Of a stretch of 64,000 nt of DNA, positions 16,310 through 25,597 are shown piece after piece. This DNA comes from an uncultured Blautia sp. Its GTDB lineage: Bacteria > Bacillota > Clostridia > Lachnospirales > Lachnospiraceae. Within the stretch, counting starts at the first letter, position 1; the number at the start of each line of letters is the position of its first letter. Below the pieces are notes generated by a model. That model ran no database searches, was not told the origin of the DNA, and was given only the letters and a program-made list of their open reading frames with translations. Made by a program: the position numbers and the translations under genes. The stretch spans positions 1-64,000 of the forward strand of contig NZ_CAKRNY010000014.1 of assembly GCF_934371575.1 (NCBI RefSeq), read 5' to 3'.

Positions 16310-18040
16310 ATGCAATCATCATTTGAGCTGCAGGAACTGCTTCGATCCATTAACCGGAAGAGTTATCCTGCATATAAATCCCTGAAAGGGGTATATCAGT
16401 TTAAAAAATATATTTTATCTGTAGATCACGTGCAAGGGGATCCTTTTGCATCCCCTTCTCATATCAGTGTAAAAATTTCCCATAAAGAAGCTGGATTTCC
16501 AGAGACGTATTATAAAGACAGTCTGACCAGGATCACTCTGGCAGATTTTCTTACCCGTCAATTTGAGAATCAGGTGAACCGTTATACATTCCGGGCAAAA
16601 GGCTCTGGAAAAAGTGGATTGCTTTCTGTTACCAGATGTGGTCAGGAAGTGTTGGAAAGAAGTGCATGTGAAATCACAGATCAGGGAATTATTGCCCGGT
16701 TTTTCGTTGGTTTTCCAGCAAACGGACGTACGATCAATGCAGGTGAACTGGAGAAAATTTTATTTGAATTTTTGCCAGTATGTGTGGAAAAAGCATTTAT
16801 ATTTCGAAATTTAAGTGGAAAAGAGCTGGAAAAAACTATTTTTCTGGCAGAAGACCAGGCATATATCAGGGAAGAACTGCAGAAACGTTCCCTTATTGCG
16901 TTTGTAAATGATGGAGCAATTTTGCCAAGAGAAAGTGGAGTTTCTTCAAAACCCATGAAAGAAAGTGTGGTTTTTTCATCTCCAGACAGCCTTCGTATAA
17001 CTATGGAACTTCCTCATAAGGGGAAAATTACAGGAATGGGAATTCCAAAGGGAATTACACTGATTGTAGGTGGAGGATATCATGGCAAATCTACCCTTTT
17101 AAGTGCGCTGGAATTGGGTGTTTATAATCATATTCAGGGAGATGGAAGGGAATATGTGATCACAGATTCAACGGCTCAGAAGCTGCGTTCTGAGGATGGA
17201 AGGTTTGTAAAGGATGTAGATATTTCTCTTTTTATAAATGATCTTCCAAATAAGAAAAATACAAGCTGTTTTTCTACGGAAGATGCCAGTGGAAGCACTT
17301 CCCAGGCAGCCGGAATTGTGGAAGGAATAGAAGCAGGAAGTAAAGTTTTTCTGTTAGATGAAGATACTTCGGCTACTAACTTTATGGTGCGGGATGCTTT
17401 CATGCAGCGTGTGATCAGCCGGGAAAAGGAGCCTATTACGCCGTTTCTGGAACGGGCGGGAGATCTGTATGAGAAGGCAGGAATATCTACCATATTAGTT
17501 GCAGGAAGCTCTGGAGCTTTTTTCCATATTGCTGATACGGTGATCCAGATGGATAATTATATGCCTGTGGACATCACCCAAAAGGCAAGGGAGCTTTGTA
17601 TGGATTATCCCTTAAATGACAGTGCGATAGTCGGATTTAAGCTTCCAGAGAGCCATCGTATCATGTCAAAAAATACGCTTTCCCAAGGCACGAAAAAGGA
17701 TTATTACGGTCATTTTAAGGCTCAGGATAAGCCGGAAAGACTGAAAGTGAAGGTTCATGGAAGAGATGGTTTTTCCATTGGAAAGCAGGAGGTGGATCTG
17801 CGGTACATTGAGCAGCTGATCGACAGTGAGCAGACACAGACACTTGGGGCACTGCTGAAATATGCAGTGGAAAAATTAACCGATGGAAAACGGACACTGC
17901 CGGAAATTGTGGAGCTGCTCAGCAGTAAACTAAAAAAAGAAGGGCTGTCTTTTCTTTCAGAAGGATATATTTCCTGCGGGTATGCAATGCCCAGAAAACA
18001 GGAAATATATGCGTGCTTTAATCGTTACAGAAGACCATAA
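16310..18040 (+). CDS. ABC-class ATPase (PF09818 family)
   Basis: A 576-aa protein of the 'predicted ATPase of the ABC class' family. An N-terminal region (about 1-200) is followed by a Walker A variant GGGYHGKSTLL (about 258-268), an ABC-like signature around STSQAAGIVEGIE, Walker B KVFLLDEDTSATNF and a late C-terminal domain. The ATG at 16310 is chosen because GGAGG sits 8 nt upstream; an earlier in-frame TTG lies inside the leader hairpin. It has no membrane segments and is not a transporter. A trypanosome homologue is implicated in RNA editing, so a nucleic-acid role is possible, but bacterial function is unknown. Confidence 0.85.
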   Translation: MQSSFELQELLRSINRKSYPAYKSLKGVYQFKKYILSVDHVQGDPFASPSHISVKISHKEAGFPETYYKDSLTRITLADFLTRQFENQVNRYTFRAKGSGKSGLLSVTRCGQEVLERSACEITDQGIIARFFVGFPANGRTINAGELEKILFEFLPVCVEKAFIFRNLSGKELEKTIFLAEDQAYIREELQKRSLIAFVNDGAILPRESGVSSKPMKESVVFSSPDSLRITMELPHKGKITGMGIPKGITLIVGGGYHGKSTLLSALELGVYNHIQGDGREYVITDSTAQKLRSEDGRFVKDVDISLFINDLPNKKNTSCFSTEDASGSTSQAAGIVEGIEAGSKVFLLDEDTSATNFMVRDAFMQRVISREKEPITPFLERAGDLYEKAGISTILVAGSSGAFFHIADTVIQMDNYMPVDITQKARELCMDYPLNDSAIVGFKLPESHRIMSKNTLSQGTKKDYYGHFKAQDKPERLKVKVHGRDGFSIGKQEVDLRYIEQLIDSEQTQTLGALLKYAVEKLTDGKRTLPEIVELLSSKLKKEGLSFLSEGYISCGYAMPRKQEIYACFNRYRRP

Positions 18041-18174
18041 AGTTCAAAGAAAACCGCATTTGCCGGTAGCTTTTTATAACTTTATACGTTATAATGGAAC
18101 GGGTGAGGAAAAATCTCAGGCAGTAATGATCTGGGATAAAACAAAATGAAAATGGAGAAAGGTGGATATAGATT

Positions 18175-19566
18175 ATGGAACGTCCAAACGCATGGCTCAC
18201 ATATTCAGACGCTGATATGCAGGATCTGGAGAAGGTAGCAAAGAAATACCGTCATTTCTTAGATGTAGGAAAGACAGAACGTGAATGTATCACACAGATT
18301 GTGAAAGAGGCTGAGGAAGCTGGTTATGTTTCCCTTGAAGATAAGGTGAAAAATGGCGAAGCTCTGAAAGCAGGAGATAAAGTTTACCAGGTTGGCATGA
18401 AGAAAGTGATTGCCATGTATCATATCGGAGAGGATGATCTGGCAGAGGGTATGAATATTCTTTGTGCCCATATTGATTCCCCAAGACTGGATATCAAACA
18501 GAATCCTTTATATGAGGATACAGATCTGGCTTATCTTGATACCCATTATTATGGCGGCGTTAAGAAATATCAGTGGGTTGCCCTTCCAATGGCAATGCAC
18601 GGTGTAATTGTGAAGAAGGATGGTACCGTTGTAAATGTGACAGTTGGAGAGGATGAGGATGATCCGATCCTTTATATTACAGATCTTCTGGTTCATCTTG
18701 CAGGACAGCAGATGGCTAAGAAGGCTTCTGAGGTAATTGAGGGCGAGCAGCTTGATATTCTGATTGGAAGCCAGCCGCTGAAGGATCTTCCGGATGATAA
18801 GAAGAAAGAGGCTGTAAAGGAGAATGTTCTTCGCATTCTGAATGAGAAATATGGTGTGGAAGAGGAAGATTTCCTTTCCGCAGAGCTTGAAATCGTTCCG
18901 GCTGGAAAGGCTCGTGACTGTGGCCTTGACCGCAGCATGATCGCAGGTTACGGACAGGATGACAGAGTATGCGCATATACCTCTCTTCTGGCTATGCTTG
19001 AGATGGAAGCACCGAAGCGTACATGCTGCTGTATTCTTGTTGATAAAGAGGAGATTGGAAGTGTTGGAGCTACCGGTATGCAGTCTCATTTCTTTGAGAA
19101 TAGTGTAGCTGATGTACTGGATGCAATGGGACAGTATTCTGATCTCAGACTGAGAAAGACACTGAAGAATTCCAGTATGCTTTCCTCTGATGTAAGTGCC
19201 GGTTATGATCCTACATTTGCAGAAGCATTTGAGAAAAAGAACTCCGCATATCTTGGAAGAGGTATCGTACTGAACAAATTTACCGGTTCCCGTGGAAAAG
19301 GCGGCTCCAATGATGCCAATGCGGAATATGTTGCAAGAGTTCGCAGAATTTTTGATGATCATAAAGTTCATTTCCAGACAGCAGAGCTTGGTAAGGTTGA
19401 TGTTGGCGGCGGTGGAACAATCGCTTATATTGCAGCTCTTTATGGCATGGAAGTAATCGACAGTGGTGTTTCTGTTCTCAGTATGCATGCACCTTGGGAA
19501 GTTACCAGCAAGGCAGATGTTTACGAGGCGAAGAAGGCCTATAAGGCATTCCTTCTGGATGCGTAA
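18175..19566 (+). CDS. M18 family aminopeptidase
   Basis: A 463-aa metallo-aminopeptidase of the aspartyl-aminopeptidase family. Metal and active-site motifs are ILCAHIDSPRLD (first His/Asp), DKEEIGS (catalytic and metal Glu), SSDVSAGYDP and the late SMHAPWE His. Dodecameric cytoplasmic enzymes of this family trim N-terminal residues from peptides. GAAAGGTGG precedes the ATG. A TATAAT at 18090-18095 may be its -10. Single gene, ending at a hairpin. Confidence 0.92.
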   Translation: MERPNAWLTYSDADMQDLEKVAKKYRHFLDVGKTERECITQIVKEAEEAGYVSLEDKVKNGEALKAGDKVYQVGMKKVIAMYHIGEDDLAEGMNILCAHIDSPRLDIKQNPLYEDTDLAYLDTHYYGGVKKYQWVALPMAMHGVIVKKDGTVVNVTVGEDEDDPILYITDLLVHLAGQQMAKKASEVIEGEQLDILIGSQPLKDLPDDKKKEAVKENVLRILNEKYGVEEEDFLSAELEIVPAGKARDCGLDRSMIAGYGQDDRVCAYTSLLAMLEMEAPKRTCCCILVDKEEIGSVGATGMQSHFFENSVADVLDAMGQYSDLRLRKTLKNSSMLSSDVSAGYDPTFAEAFEKKNSAYLGRGIVLNKFTGSRGKGGSNDANAEYVARVRRIFDDHKVHFQTAELGKVDVGGGGTIAYIAALYGMEVIDSGVSVLSMHAPWEVTSKADVYEAKKAYKAFLLDA

Positions 19567-19591
19567 ACAGGTGCATTAAGGTAAGCATCAG

Positions 19592-19620
19592 CGGGCAGAC
19601 ATTTTGTCTGTCCGTGTTTT
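19592..19620 (+). terminator. Terminator after the aminopeptidase
   Basis: CGGGCAGACA-TTT-TGTCTGTCCG (one G-U) is followed by GTGTTTTC. Confidence 0.7.
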
Positions 19621-19639
19621 CTTAGAGGAGTAATAGATT

Positions 19640-20086
19640 ATGTTAAAAAAACAGGCACCGGGAGAGACCATCCTGAAGGTGGGAGGAATGCTCCTGCTTT
19701 TTCTTGGGGTTCTGTTGGCATTTGGAAGTGGAAACACTCTTTCCCTGGTTATGAAGGGCAGCAGTGACAGCGCAGTTGTGGAATATCTGAATCAGAACGG
19801 TATGACTTACAGCCAGCTGGTGGCAAGCAATGTGATGGTTCTGGCAGCAGGAGTGATCTACCTGGCAGCTGGTGTGGTTGGAGTGAAACAGGCTGGCAAT
19901 GTGGAGAATGCAGGTCTTTGTGTGGGAATGGGAGGTCTTCTTATTGCAGAGGTTGTGGCAGAAGTGATTGTTACCCTGAATTTTGGAGATTTTGATCCAG
20001 CGTCTGTGATCCGAATGTTGATATTCCCAGCTATTTATATGGTTGGTGCAGTGCTGAACTGGCAGGCAAAGAATGCCAGAAAATAG
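19640..20086 (+). CDS. Small integral membrane protein (148 aa), unrecognised
   Basis: Four hydrophobic stretches at about residues 13-33, 63-83, 92-112 and 120-140 alternate with short polar loops. An AGAGGAG RBS lies upstream. No motif that I recognise and no operon partner: the next feature is the tRNA promoter. Confidence 0.7.
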   Translation: MLKKQAPGETILKVGGMLLLFLGVLLAFGSGNTLSLVMKGSSDSAVVEYLNQNGMTYSQLVASNVMVLAAGVIYLAAGVVGVKQAGNVENAGLCVGMGGLLIAEVVAEVIVTLNFGDFDPASVIRMLIFPAIYMVGAVLNWQAKNARK

Positions 20087-20144
20087 TACCAATCGTGCAA
20101 AAAATACCTACAAAAAAATATTTTAAAAAAATTTCAAAAAAGTG

Positions 20145-20173
20145 TTGACAAAACCACTGGTATCGTGTAGAAT
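20145..20173 (+). promoter_or_regulatory. Strong sigma-A promoter of tRNA-Arg
   Basis: TTGACA (20145-20150), a 17-nt spacer and TAGAAT (20168-20173) lie about 40 nt before the tRNA. Confidence 0.88.
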
Positions 20174-20214
20174 ATCCATTGTTGTGAGGGACAAATACTT
20201 CACAAGAAATAAAT

Positions 20215-20288
20215 GTGTGTTTAGCTCAGCTGGATAGAGCGTTTGGCTACGGACCAAAAGGCCGGGGGTTCGAATCCTCTAACACACG
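20215..20288 (+). tRNA. tRNA-Arg (ACG)
   Basis: A full cloverleaf: acceptor GTGTGTT/AACACAC, D stem GCTC/GAGC, anticodon stem TTTGG/CCAAA with loop CTACGGA (anticodon ACG at 20249-20251), T arm GGGGG-TTCGAAT-CCTCT with wobbles, discriminator G. CCA not encoded. Confidence 0.96.
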
Positions 20289-20299
20289 TAACTGAGAAG

Positions 20300-20333
20300 C
20301 GGGATCATTGAGAAATCAGTGGTTCCGTTTTTT
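20300..20333 (+). terminator. Terminator of tRNA-Arg
   Basis: A 12-bp stem with wobbles (cgggatcattga / tcagtggttccg) on a GAAA loop is followed by six T's. Confidence 0.8.
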
Positions 20334-20347
20334 AGTATATAAAATGG

Positions 20348-20389
20348 AGTTACTGTTCACAGGCAATGTTCCGCGAGTTACTGGTCACG
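20348..20389 (+). repeat. Short repeat, two GTTACTG(T/G)TCAC copies
   Basis: AGTTACTGTTCACA and AGTTACTGGTCACG lie 28 nt apart. A similar motif, GTTACTGTTCA, recurs at about 34913 with an inverted partner TGAACAGTGAC at about 34983. GACCGGTCACGG at about 20778 is related. Nature unknown. Confidence 0.4.
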
Positions 20390-20416
20390 GAGTGAATGGA
20401 AGGGGGAAGGTGAAAA

Positions 20417-20647
20417 ATGTTTACAGTATTTAATTCAGAAAGTCTATGGATTGGCACAAATCTGAAACGGTTTAATGAGATTCGGGATATTCTGGATAGG
20501 CAGAATATCAGGTATAAGTACAAAGTAAAAGATCAGCTGGGAGAATGGACGGGTAGCGGAACCCTTCGGGGACGTGTGGGAAATATTATCCCTAAGATTG
20601 CCTGGAATTTACTTGCGAATAAAGGAGACAGGAAGAGAAAACAATAA
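20417..20647 (+). CDS. Small hypothetical protein (76 aa)
   Basis: A basic protein: MFTVFNSESLWIGTNLKRFNEIRDILD, then IRYKYKVKDQ and a glycine-rich GSGTLRGRVG. The layout (short beta strand, helix, I-x-Y-x-x-K-V strand) recalls DUF2007-type 'signal transducing' mini-domains, but I am not sure. GGAAGGGGGAAGG precedes the start. Stands alone between tRNA-Arg and asnB. Confidence 0.6.
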   Translation: MFTVFNSESLWIGTNLKRFNEIRDILDRQNIRYKYKVKDQLGEWTGSGTLRGRVGNIIPKIAWNLLANKGDRKRKQ

Positions 20648-20819
20648 ATACACAGAAGCTTTTCCATGTGTTATAATAATTGAAGCTTTGATTCTAAAGT
20701 TCATTTCAGGGTATATTCTATGCCATTTACATACTCAAGAGGAAGAGGAAGCGTAAAGGGAGAAGAAAAATACGATGTGACCGGTCACGGATGTGCAGTC
20801 GGTCAATATGGAGGAAGAT

Positions 20820-22676
20820 ATGTGCGGTATCTGTGGATTTACAGGTCACAGGAATGATCAGAAGGCTGTGATCGGGAGAATGATGAAATCCATTGAACAT
20901 AGAGGGCCAGACAGTGAAGGCTCTTTTTGTGGTGATGGGATTACCCTTGGGTTCAGAAGACTCAGTATTATTGATCTGGAGGACGGACAGCAGCCCATGG
21001 AAAGTGCAGACGGGAATCTGCATATTGTTTTTAACGGAGAGATTTATGATTATAAGGAACTGCGGGCTGAATTAGAGTTAGCCGGCATTTGTTTTAGCAC
21101 CCATTCGGACACAGAAGTGCTGGTGAATACCGTTCAGCAGTATGGGGAGAAGGCATTGGATAAGCTTCGTGGAATGTTCGGATTTGCTGTATGGAACGAG
21201 AAGGAGAAGACTTTGATGCTGGCAAGGGATTTCTTTGGAATCAAGCCGGTATATTATGCGCAGATTAACGGGCATTTCGTATTTGCTTCTGAGATTAAGA
21301 GCATCCTGGAGTTTCCCGAATACAAGAGAGAGGTGAACCGGCAGGCATTGGAGCAGTATCTCTCTTTTCAGTATTCTGCATTGGAGGAGACCTTTTTTAA
21401 AGGAATCTATAAGCTGATGCCAGGGCATATGCTTATTTATAAAGATGGAAAATACGAAATAAAATCTTACTTTACGGCTAGGCTTACACCTGATCAGGGA
21501 AAAGGCGGAAATCCGGATATGCAGCAGCTCCAGACTCAGCTTGAAAAGGTTCTGGAGGATTCTGTGAAGCACCACATGCTAAGTGATGTGGAGGTTGGCG
21601 CATTTTTGTCAGGAGGTGTGGATTCAGGCTATCTGGCAGCTTCTTCAGGCGCTGACCAGGCGTTTACAGTAGGATTTGACGAGGGTGACCGATACAATGA
21701 GGTGAATAAGGCTGCCGAAGTTGCGAAAGCAGCAGGGCTTAAGCACCATGTAAAAGTCATTTCAAAGGAAGAATTCTGGAATTCACTGCCGGATGTGATG
21801 TACCATATGGATGAGCCTCTGGGAGATGCGTCTGCTGTTGCGCTTTATTTTCTGTCGCAGGAAGCTGCAAAGCACGTGAAGGTAGTTCTTTCCGGGGAAG
21901 GAGCAGATGAGCTTTTCGGTGGATATAATATTTACAGGGAGCCGGAAGCTTTGAAAAAGGTCAGCTGGATTCCTTTTGGAATCAGAAGGGCAATAGGCCA
22001 TTTTGCAGCGAAAATGCCGGATATTAAGGGTAGGGATTTTCTGATCCGGGCAGGAAAGAAAGTCGAAGAACGATTTATTGGAAATGCATATATTTATCGT
22101 GAAAAAGAGAAAAATGAGATTCTGAAAGGCGGTGTGACAGGGAAGACAACGCAGGAATACCTGAATCCATTTTATAAAGAAATTGATGATTTTTCTGGCT
22201 GTCGTCTTCAGGATATGGAGAAAATGCAGTCTGTAGATATAAATTACTGGCTTGTAGGTGATATTTTACAGAAGGCAGATAAAATGAGCATGGCGCATTC
22301 TCTGGAAGTGCGTGTGCCGTTTCTTGACCGGAAAGTGTTTGATCTGGCAGCAGGCCTTCCAAAAGATGCGAAGATTGCAGCTGGTACCACGAAATATATT
22401 TTTCGTAAAGCGGTATCGAAGTATATTCCCCAGGATACAGACAGCAGGAAGAAGCTTGGATTTCCTATCCCTATCCGTGTGTGGCTTCGACAGGATGACT
22501 GGTATCAGATGGTTATGGAATTATTTACATCCGAAGAAGCGGACAGGTTCTTTAATACAGATAAATTAATCAGGCTTCTGAATGAGCATAAAGAGGGCAA
22601 AAAGGATAACAGCCGTAAAATATGGACAGTTCTTATGTTCCTGATCTGGTATAAGAAATTCTTTAATGAGCTGTGA
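20820..22676 (+). CDS. asnB: Asparagine synthase (glutamine-hydrolysing)
   Basis: A 618-aa AsnB. The start is 20820 because the glutaminase nucleophile must be Cys2 (MCGICGF) and GGAGGA precedes it. The N-terminal class II glutamine amidotransferase has RGPDSEG, then NGEIYDYKELR and SDTEV. The C-terminal synthetase domain has the PP-loop FLSGGVDSG (about residues 260-268) and a LSGEGADELFGGY motif. It makes asparagine from aspartate, ATP and glutamine. Its stop directly abuts the stop of the convergent GGDEF gene, with no space for a terminator. Confidence 0.95.
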   Translation: MCGICGFTGHRNDQKAVIGRMMKSIEHRGPDSEGSFCGDGITLGFRRLSIIDLEDGQQPMESADGNLHIVFNGEIYDYKELRAELELAGICFSTHSDTEVLVNTVQQYGEKALDKLRGMFGFAVWNEKEKTLMLARDFFGIKPVYYAQINGHFVFASEIKSILEFPEYKREVNRQALEQYLSFQYSALEETFFKGIYKLMPGHMLIYKDGKYEIKSYFTARLTPDQGKGGNPDMQQLQTQLEKVLEDSVKHHMLSDVEVGAFLSGGVDSGYLAASSGADQAFTVGFDEGDRYNEVNKAAEVAKAAGLKHHVKVISKEEFWNSLPDVMYHMDEPLGDASAVALYFLSQEAAKHVKVVLSGEGADELFGGYNIYREPEALKKVSWIPFGIRRAIGHFAAKMPDIKGRDFLIRAGKKVEERFIGNAYIYREKEKNEILKGGVTGKTTQEYLNPFYKEIDDFSGCRLQDMEKMQSVDINYWLVGDILQKADKMSMAHSLEVRVPFLDRKVFDLAAGLPKDAKIAAGTTKYIFRKAVSKYIPQDTDSRKKLGFPIPIRVWLRQDDWYQMVMELFTSEEADRFFNTDKLIRLLNEHKEGKKDNSRKIWTVLMFLIWYKKFFNEL

Positions 22677-24578
22677 TCATGAATCCTTCCGCTCTGCTTT
22701 TCGTGCTTTTTTTGCAGAATACATTTCCTCATCTGCAAGATTGATATATTCATTCAGTGAGAATGCAGGATCGTCAGCAATTACATATCCGACGCTTGCC
22801 TCAATTGGAAAGCTTACTCTGCTGTTGGAAGCCAGTATATGGAGTTGCTGCTGAACTGTATGGATCAGCTCTTGCATTTCTTCTTTGCCGCAGTCTGGAA
22901 TCACGCTGACGAATTCGTCGCCGCCGTAACGCATGGAAACAGCCTGGGGTGGGCAGTACTGCCGCAGGATAGAGGCGATACTGCTGATGGCCAGATTTCC
23001 CATATCATGACCGAACGTGTCGTTAATATATTTCAGATGATCAGCGTCTGTAAACATGATTCCAACCGGTTTCTCTTCGACCATACATCTCTGGAAAAGC
23101 GGAAGGGCAAGCTTCTCATAAGCCATGCGGTTATATAGCCCGGTAAGTGAGTCATGTATATAGAGCTGGGAAAGCTGCTTATTAATTTTACGGAGTATAA
23201 GCCTTGCGTACAGAGCTTCTATTGAGGTTCGGAGAGAATTCAGAGTCTCAAACAGAAACTGATGCTCCAGAAGATAATCACAGTTTTCCAGAATCAGATA
23301 GCCTATTTCACGTTCACGGAAGTGAAGAGGACAGAACTGATAGATGTTCTGGGTGTCTTTTGCTTCAGATTGAGGAAGGAAAACACTGTCCTTCAGACTG
23401 AATCTGCAAGAATCTTCGCGGATAGGGTAAACCAGTGCCATTTCATCAGGATAGCCGATGGTACAGAATTCATCATCTGGAATTTCAGGAAGCACATCTA
23501 TATTTTCACTTACAAAAATGTCCGGATTCATGAACAGATAAATATTTCCGCAGTCATGTTCGGTAAGCCAGGTCTGCATACGTTCAGCAAGTTGTGTATA
23601 ACAGGAGCAGTCCAGAAGCGAACGGTCCAGATCCATCATCCAGTTCTGCATATCACTCTGGCGTGCTTCTGCCACAATGCGTGCGATTACATACTTGCCG
23701 CGGTCAGCGGGATTTAAGGGAGTGCAGCCGCAGCTTTCCTGGAAAATGTGAGTGACGGGCGCATACATCAACTCGGTGCTGGTATCTCCCTGCCATATTT
23801 TTTCCAGAAGAGAGACAGCATTGTACATTACATCTGCCTTGGAAAAGCCAACGGTAGTAATCCGTGGATCGCAATAAGAAGCTTTATCTTCGTTATCAAA
23901 TCCTGTTACAAGAAAATCTTCCGGAATTGAAAAGCCGGCTTCCTTTGCTGCCAGACAGATACCTACTGCAATATTATCATTTGCACAAATAAAAGCATCC
24001 GGAAGCAGATCCTTTTCCTGAAATACGGAAAAAGCCTGGAGTCCGGTTTCGATTTCAAAATTATGGTGATAGGTCCGTTCCTCCTGGAAAGGAATTCCAT
24101 GGCGGTAAAGTGCGTCCTTGTAAGCCTTGAAACGGAGTTGATTTTCTTTATTTCCTTCAGGACCGCCAATAAAGTTCAGCTTTTTGCAGCCATGATTTCG
24201 AATCAGATGTTCAACCACTTCTGTTACAGCTGCATAATTATCAATACCTGAATGATACAGTCCCGGAATGCGCTCCAGAAGAGAGAGGGTGGGTACACCG
24301 GAACTTTTTGCTCTTTCTATGATTTCTTCAGTCAGTCCTGGTTGTGATACAGTGGCAAGATCCAGAAGAATTCCGTCAAATTCCGAAAAATCCGGAAGTC
24401 GTGCTATATTATATTCCCCTGCATTGTGTTTTTCGTCTTTACTGAAATTTCCAAAGCTGTGAAAAATATACAGATCAATATCTGACTGATAGTCTGCGAT
24501 GTAGCTTCGGTATCCCTGAATCCAGGTATAAGTTACATAGCGTCCCCATCCATCTGTAATAAGTGCAATTTTCTTCAT
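22677..24578 (-). CDS. Diguanylate cyclase with LacI-like (Peripla_BP_3) sensor domain
   Basis: A 633-aa protein. Residues 1-280 form a periplasmic-binding-like domain as in LacI regulators (IALITDGWGRY, GILLDLATVSQPG, FICANDNIAVGICLA, VTGFDNEDKAS), but there is no helix-turn-helix and no signal peptide, so ligand sensing is cytoplasmic. A middle region (about 290-460) precedes a GGDEF domain with an intact RYGGDEFVSVIPD signature (active diguanylate cyclase expected). No RxxD inhibitory site is obvious. The ATG at 24578 is preferred because GGAG lies 8 nt upstream. It probably couples a small sugar-like ligand to c-di-GMP. Confidence 0.88.
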   Translation of the reverse strand: MKKIALITDGWGRYVTYTWIQGYRSYIADYQSDIDLYIFHSFGNFSKDEKHNAGEYNIARLPDFSEFDGILLDLATVSQPGLTEEIIERAKSSGVPTLSLLERIPGLYHSGIDNYAAVTEVVEHLIRNHGCKKLNFIGGPEGNKENQLRFKAYKDALYRHGIPFQEERTYHHNFEIETGLQAFSVFQEKDLLPDAFICANDNIAVGICLAAKEAGFSIPEDFLVTGFDNEDKASYCDPRITTVGFSKADVMYNAVSLLEKIWQGDTSTELMYAPVTHIFQESCGCTPLNPADRGKYVIARIVAEARQSDMQNWMMDLDRSLLDCSCYTQLAERMQTWLTEHDCGNIYLFMNPDIFVSENIDVLPEIPDDEFCTIGYPDEMALVYPIREDSCRFSLKDSVFLPQSEAKDTQNIYQFCPLHFREREIGYLILENCDYLLEHQFLFETLNSLRTSIEALYARLILRKINKQLSQLYIHDSLTGLYNRMAYEKLALPLFQRCMVEEKPVGIMFTDADHLKYINDTFGHDMGNLAISSIASILRQYCPPQAVSMRYGGDEFVSVIPDCGKEEMQELIHTVQQQLHILASNSRVSFPIEASVGYVIADDPAFSLNEYINLADEEMYSAKKARKAERKDS

Positions 24579-24656
24579 GTAAAACACTCCAAGATTAAAA
24601 TAATTATATACAAATAACTGGAATTATTATAACGTAATTTAGTAAAAAATACTAGG

Positions 24657-24708
24657 GCGTGTTTGAAAAATCATTTCTTACAGTAAGCCTTTTTCAAACA
24701 CGCTTTAG
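24657..24708. repeat. Inverted-repeat element (MITE-like)
   Basis: GCGTGTTTGAAAAA (24657-24670) and its exact complement TTTTTCAAACACGC (24690-24703) enclose 19 nt. The right end, with flanking bases (24687-24708), is identical over 22 nt to 34960-34981. It can form a 14-bp hairpin. Confidence 0.7.
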
Positions 24709-24774
24709 AGCTAAGATAATAATATATACTGAAATTTTTTACGAAAAAACGAAAATCAGGAAAATTGAAACCTG

Positions 24775-24791
24775 TTGAGAATTATTCTCAA
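24775..24791. promoter_or_regulatory. Fur-box-like palindrome
   Basis: TTGAGAAT-T-ATTCTCAA is a perfect 8-1-8 palindrome matching the TGAGAATnATTCTCA form of Fur boxes. It lies about 100 nt upstream of the ABC exporter gene. Confidence 0.7.
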
Positions 24792-24837
24792 TCTCCATTC
24801 TTTATTTTTTGAGAAAAAAGCAGTATGATAAACAAAA

Positions 24838-24853
24838 GTTAGCGCAGACTAAC
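24838..24853. promoter_or_regulatory. DtxR-type operator 1
   Basis: GTTAG-CGCAGA-CTAAC lies 9 nt after a candidate -10 (TATGAT, 24824-24829), upstream of the ABC exporter. Same arm and spacing pattern as five other sites near the iron genes. Confidence 0.75.
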
Positions 24854-24887
24854 AGATGAAAAGTAATTGTCAAGGGGAGGAAAAGCG

Positions 24888-25586
24888 ATGTTTCTTGAAA
24901 TAAAAGCTTTAAAAAAGGGATTTGGTGCTGGGGATAACAGGACAGAGGTGCTTCGTGGAATTGATTTTTCCGTGGAAAAAGGAGAATTCTGCGTATTGCT
25001 GGGTCCATCAGGTTCTGGGAAATCTACTCTTTTAAACATTATTGGTGGAATTGACGAACCAGATGAAGGTTATATTTCCATAGAAGGAGAAAAAACAGGG
25101 GATATGAAGGAGAAAGATCTGACACTTTACAGACGAAAGCATCTGGGATATGTGTTTCAGATGTATAATCTGATTCCGAACTTAAACGTGAAGGAGAATA
25201 TTGAAGTAGGCGCATATCTCAGTAATAAGGCATTGGATATTGATGAGCTTCTTCATACGTTAGGATTATATGAGCACAGACATAAGCTGCCGAATCAGCT
25301 TTCAGGTGGTCAGCAGCAAAGAACCGCAATAGGACGGGCAATTGTAAAAAATCCGGATATTCTTCTTTGTGATGAACCGACAGGGGCTCTTGATTACAAT
25401 ACTTCCAAGGAGATTTTGAAGCTTATTGAGCAGGTGAATCAGAAGTATGGGAACACGGTGATCATGGTCACGCACAATGATGCGATCAAGAATATGGCAG
25501 ACCGGGTAGTAAAGCTTCGTGATGGCCAGATCCGAAAAAATTATATGAATGAATCCAGGATTGCAGCAGATGATCTGGAGTGGTAA
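24888..25586 (+). CDS. ABC transporter ATP-binding protein (MacB/LolD type)
   Basis: A 232-aa ATPase: Walker A GPSGSGKST (about 40-48), Q-loop FQMYNL, signature LSGGQQQR, Walker B ILLCDEP, H-loop VTHN. The start is 24888 because GGGGAGG sits 7 nt upstream. It runs into the FtsX-type permease 11 nt later. Upstream sequence carries a Fur-like palindrome and a DtxR-type site, so expression is likely metal-responsive. Efflux of a substrate linked to iron or redox stress is possible. Confidence 0.93.
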   Translation: MFLEIKALKKGFGAGDNRTEVLRGIDFSVEKGEFCVLLGPSGSGKSTLLNIIGGIDEPDEGYISIEGEKTGDMKEKDLTLYRRKHLGYVFQMYNLIPNLNVKENIEVGAYLSNKALDIDELLHTLGLYEHRHKLPNQLSGGQQQRTAIGRAIVKNPDILLCDEPTGALDYNTSKEILKLIEQVNQKYGNTVIMVTHNDAIKNMADRVVKLRDGQIRKNYMNESRIAADDLEW

Positions 25587-25597
25587 GGTGGTGTATT

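Noticed and set aside
18508..19488. Open frame antisense to the M18 aminopeptidase
   Set aside because: A shadow of a well supported gene, with low-complexity Cys/His/Ser/Ile composition.
23262..23717. Plus-strand frame opposite the GGDEF gene
   Set aside because: No RBS or domain, and it lies fully within a well supported gene.
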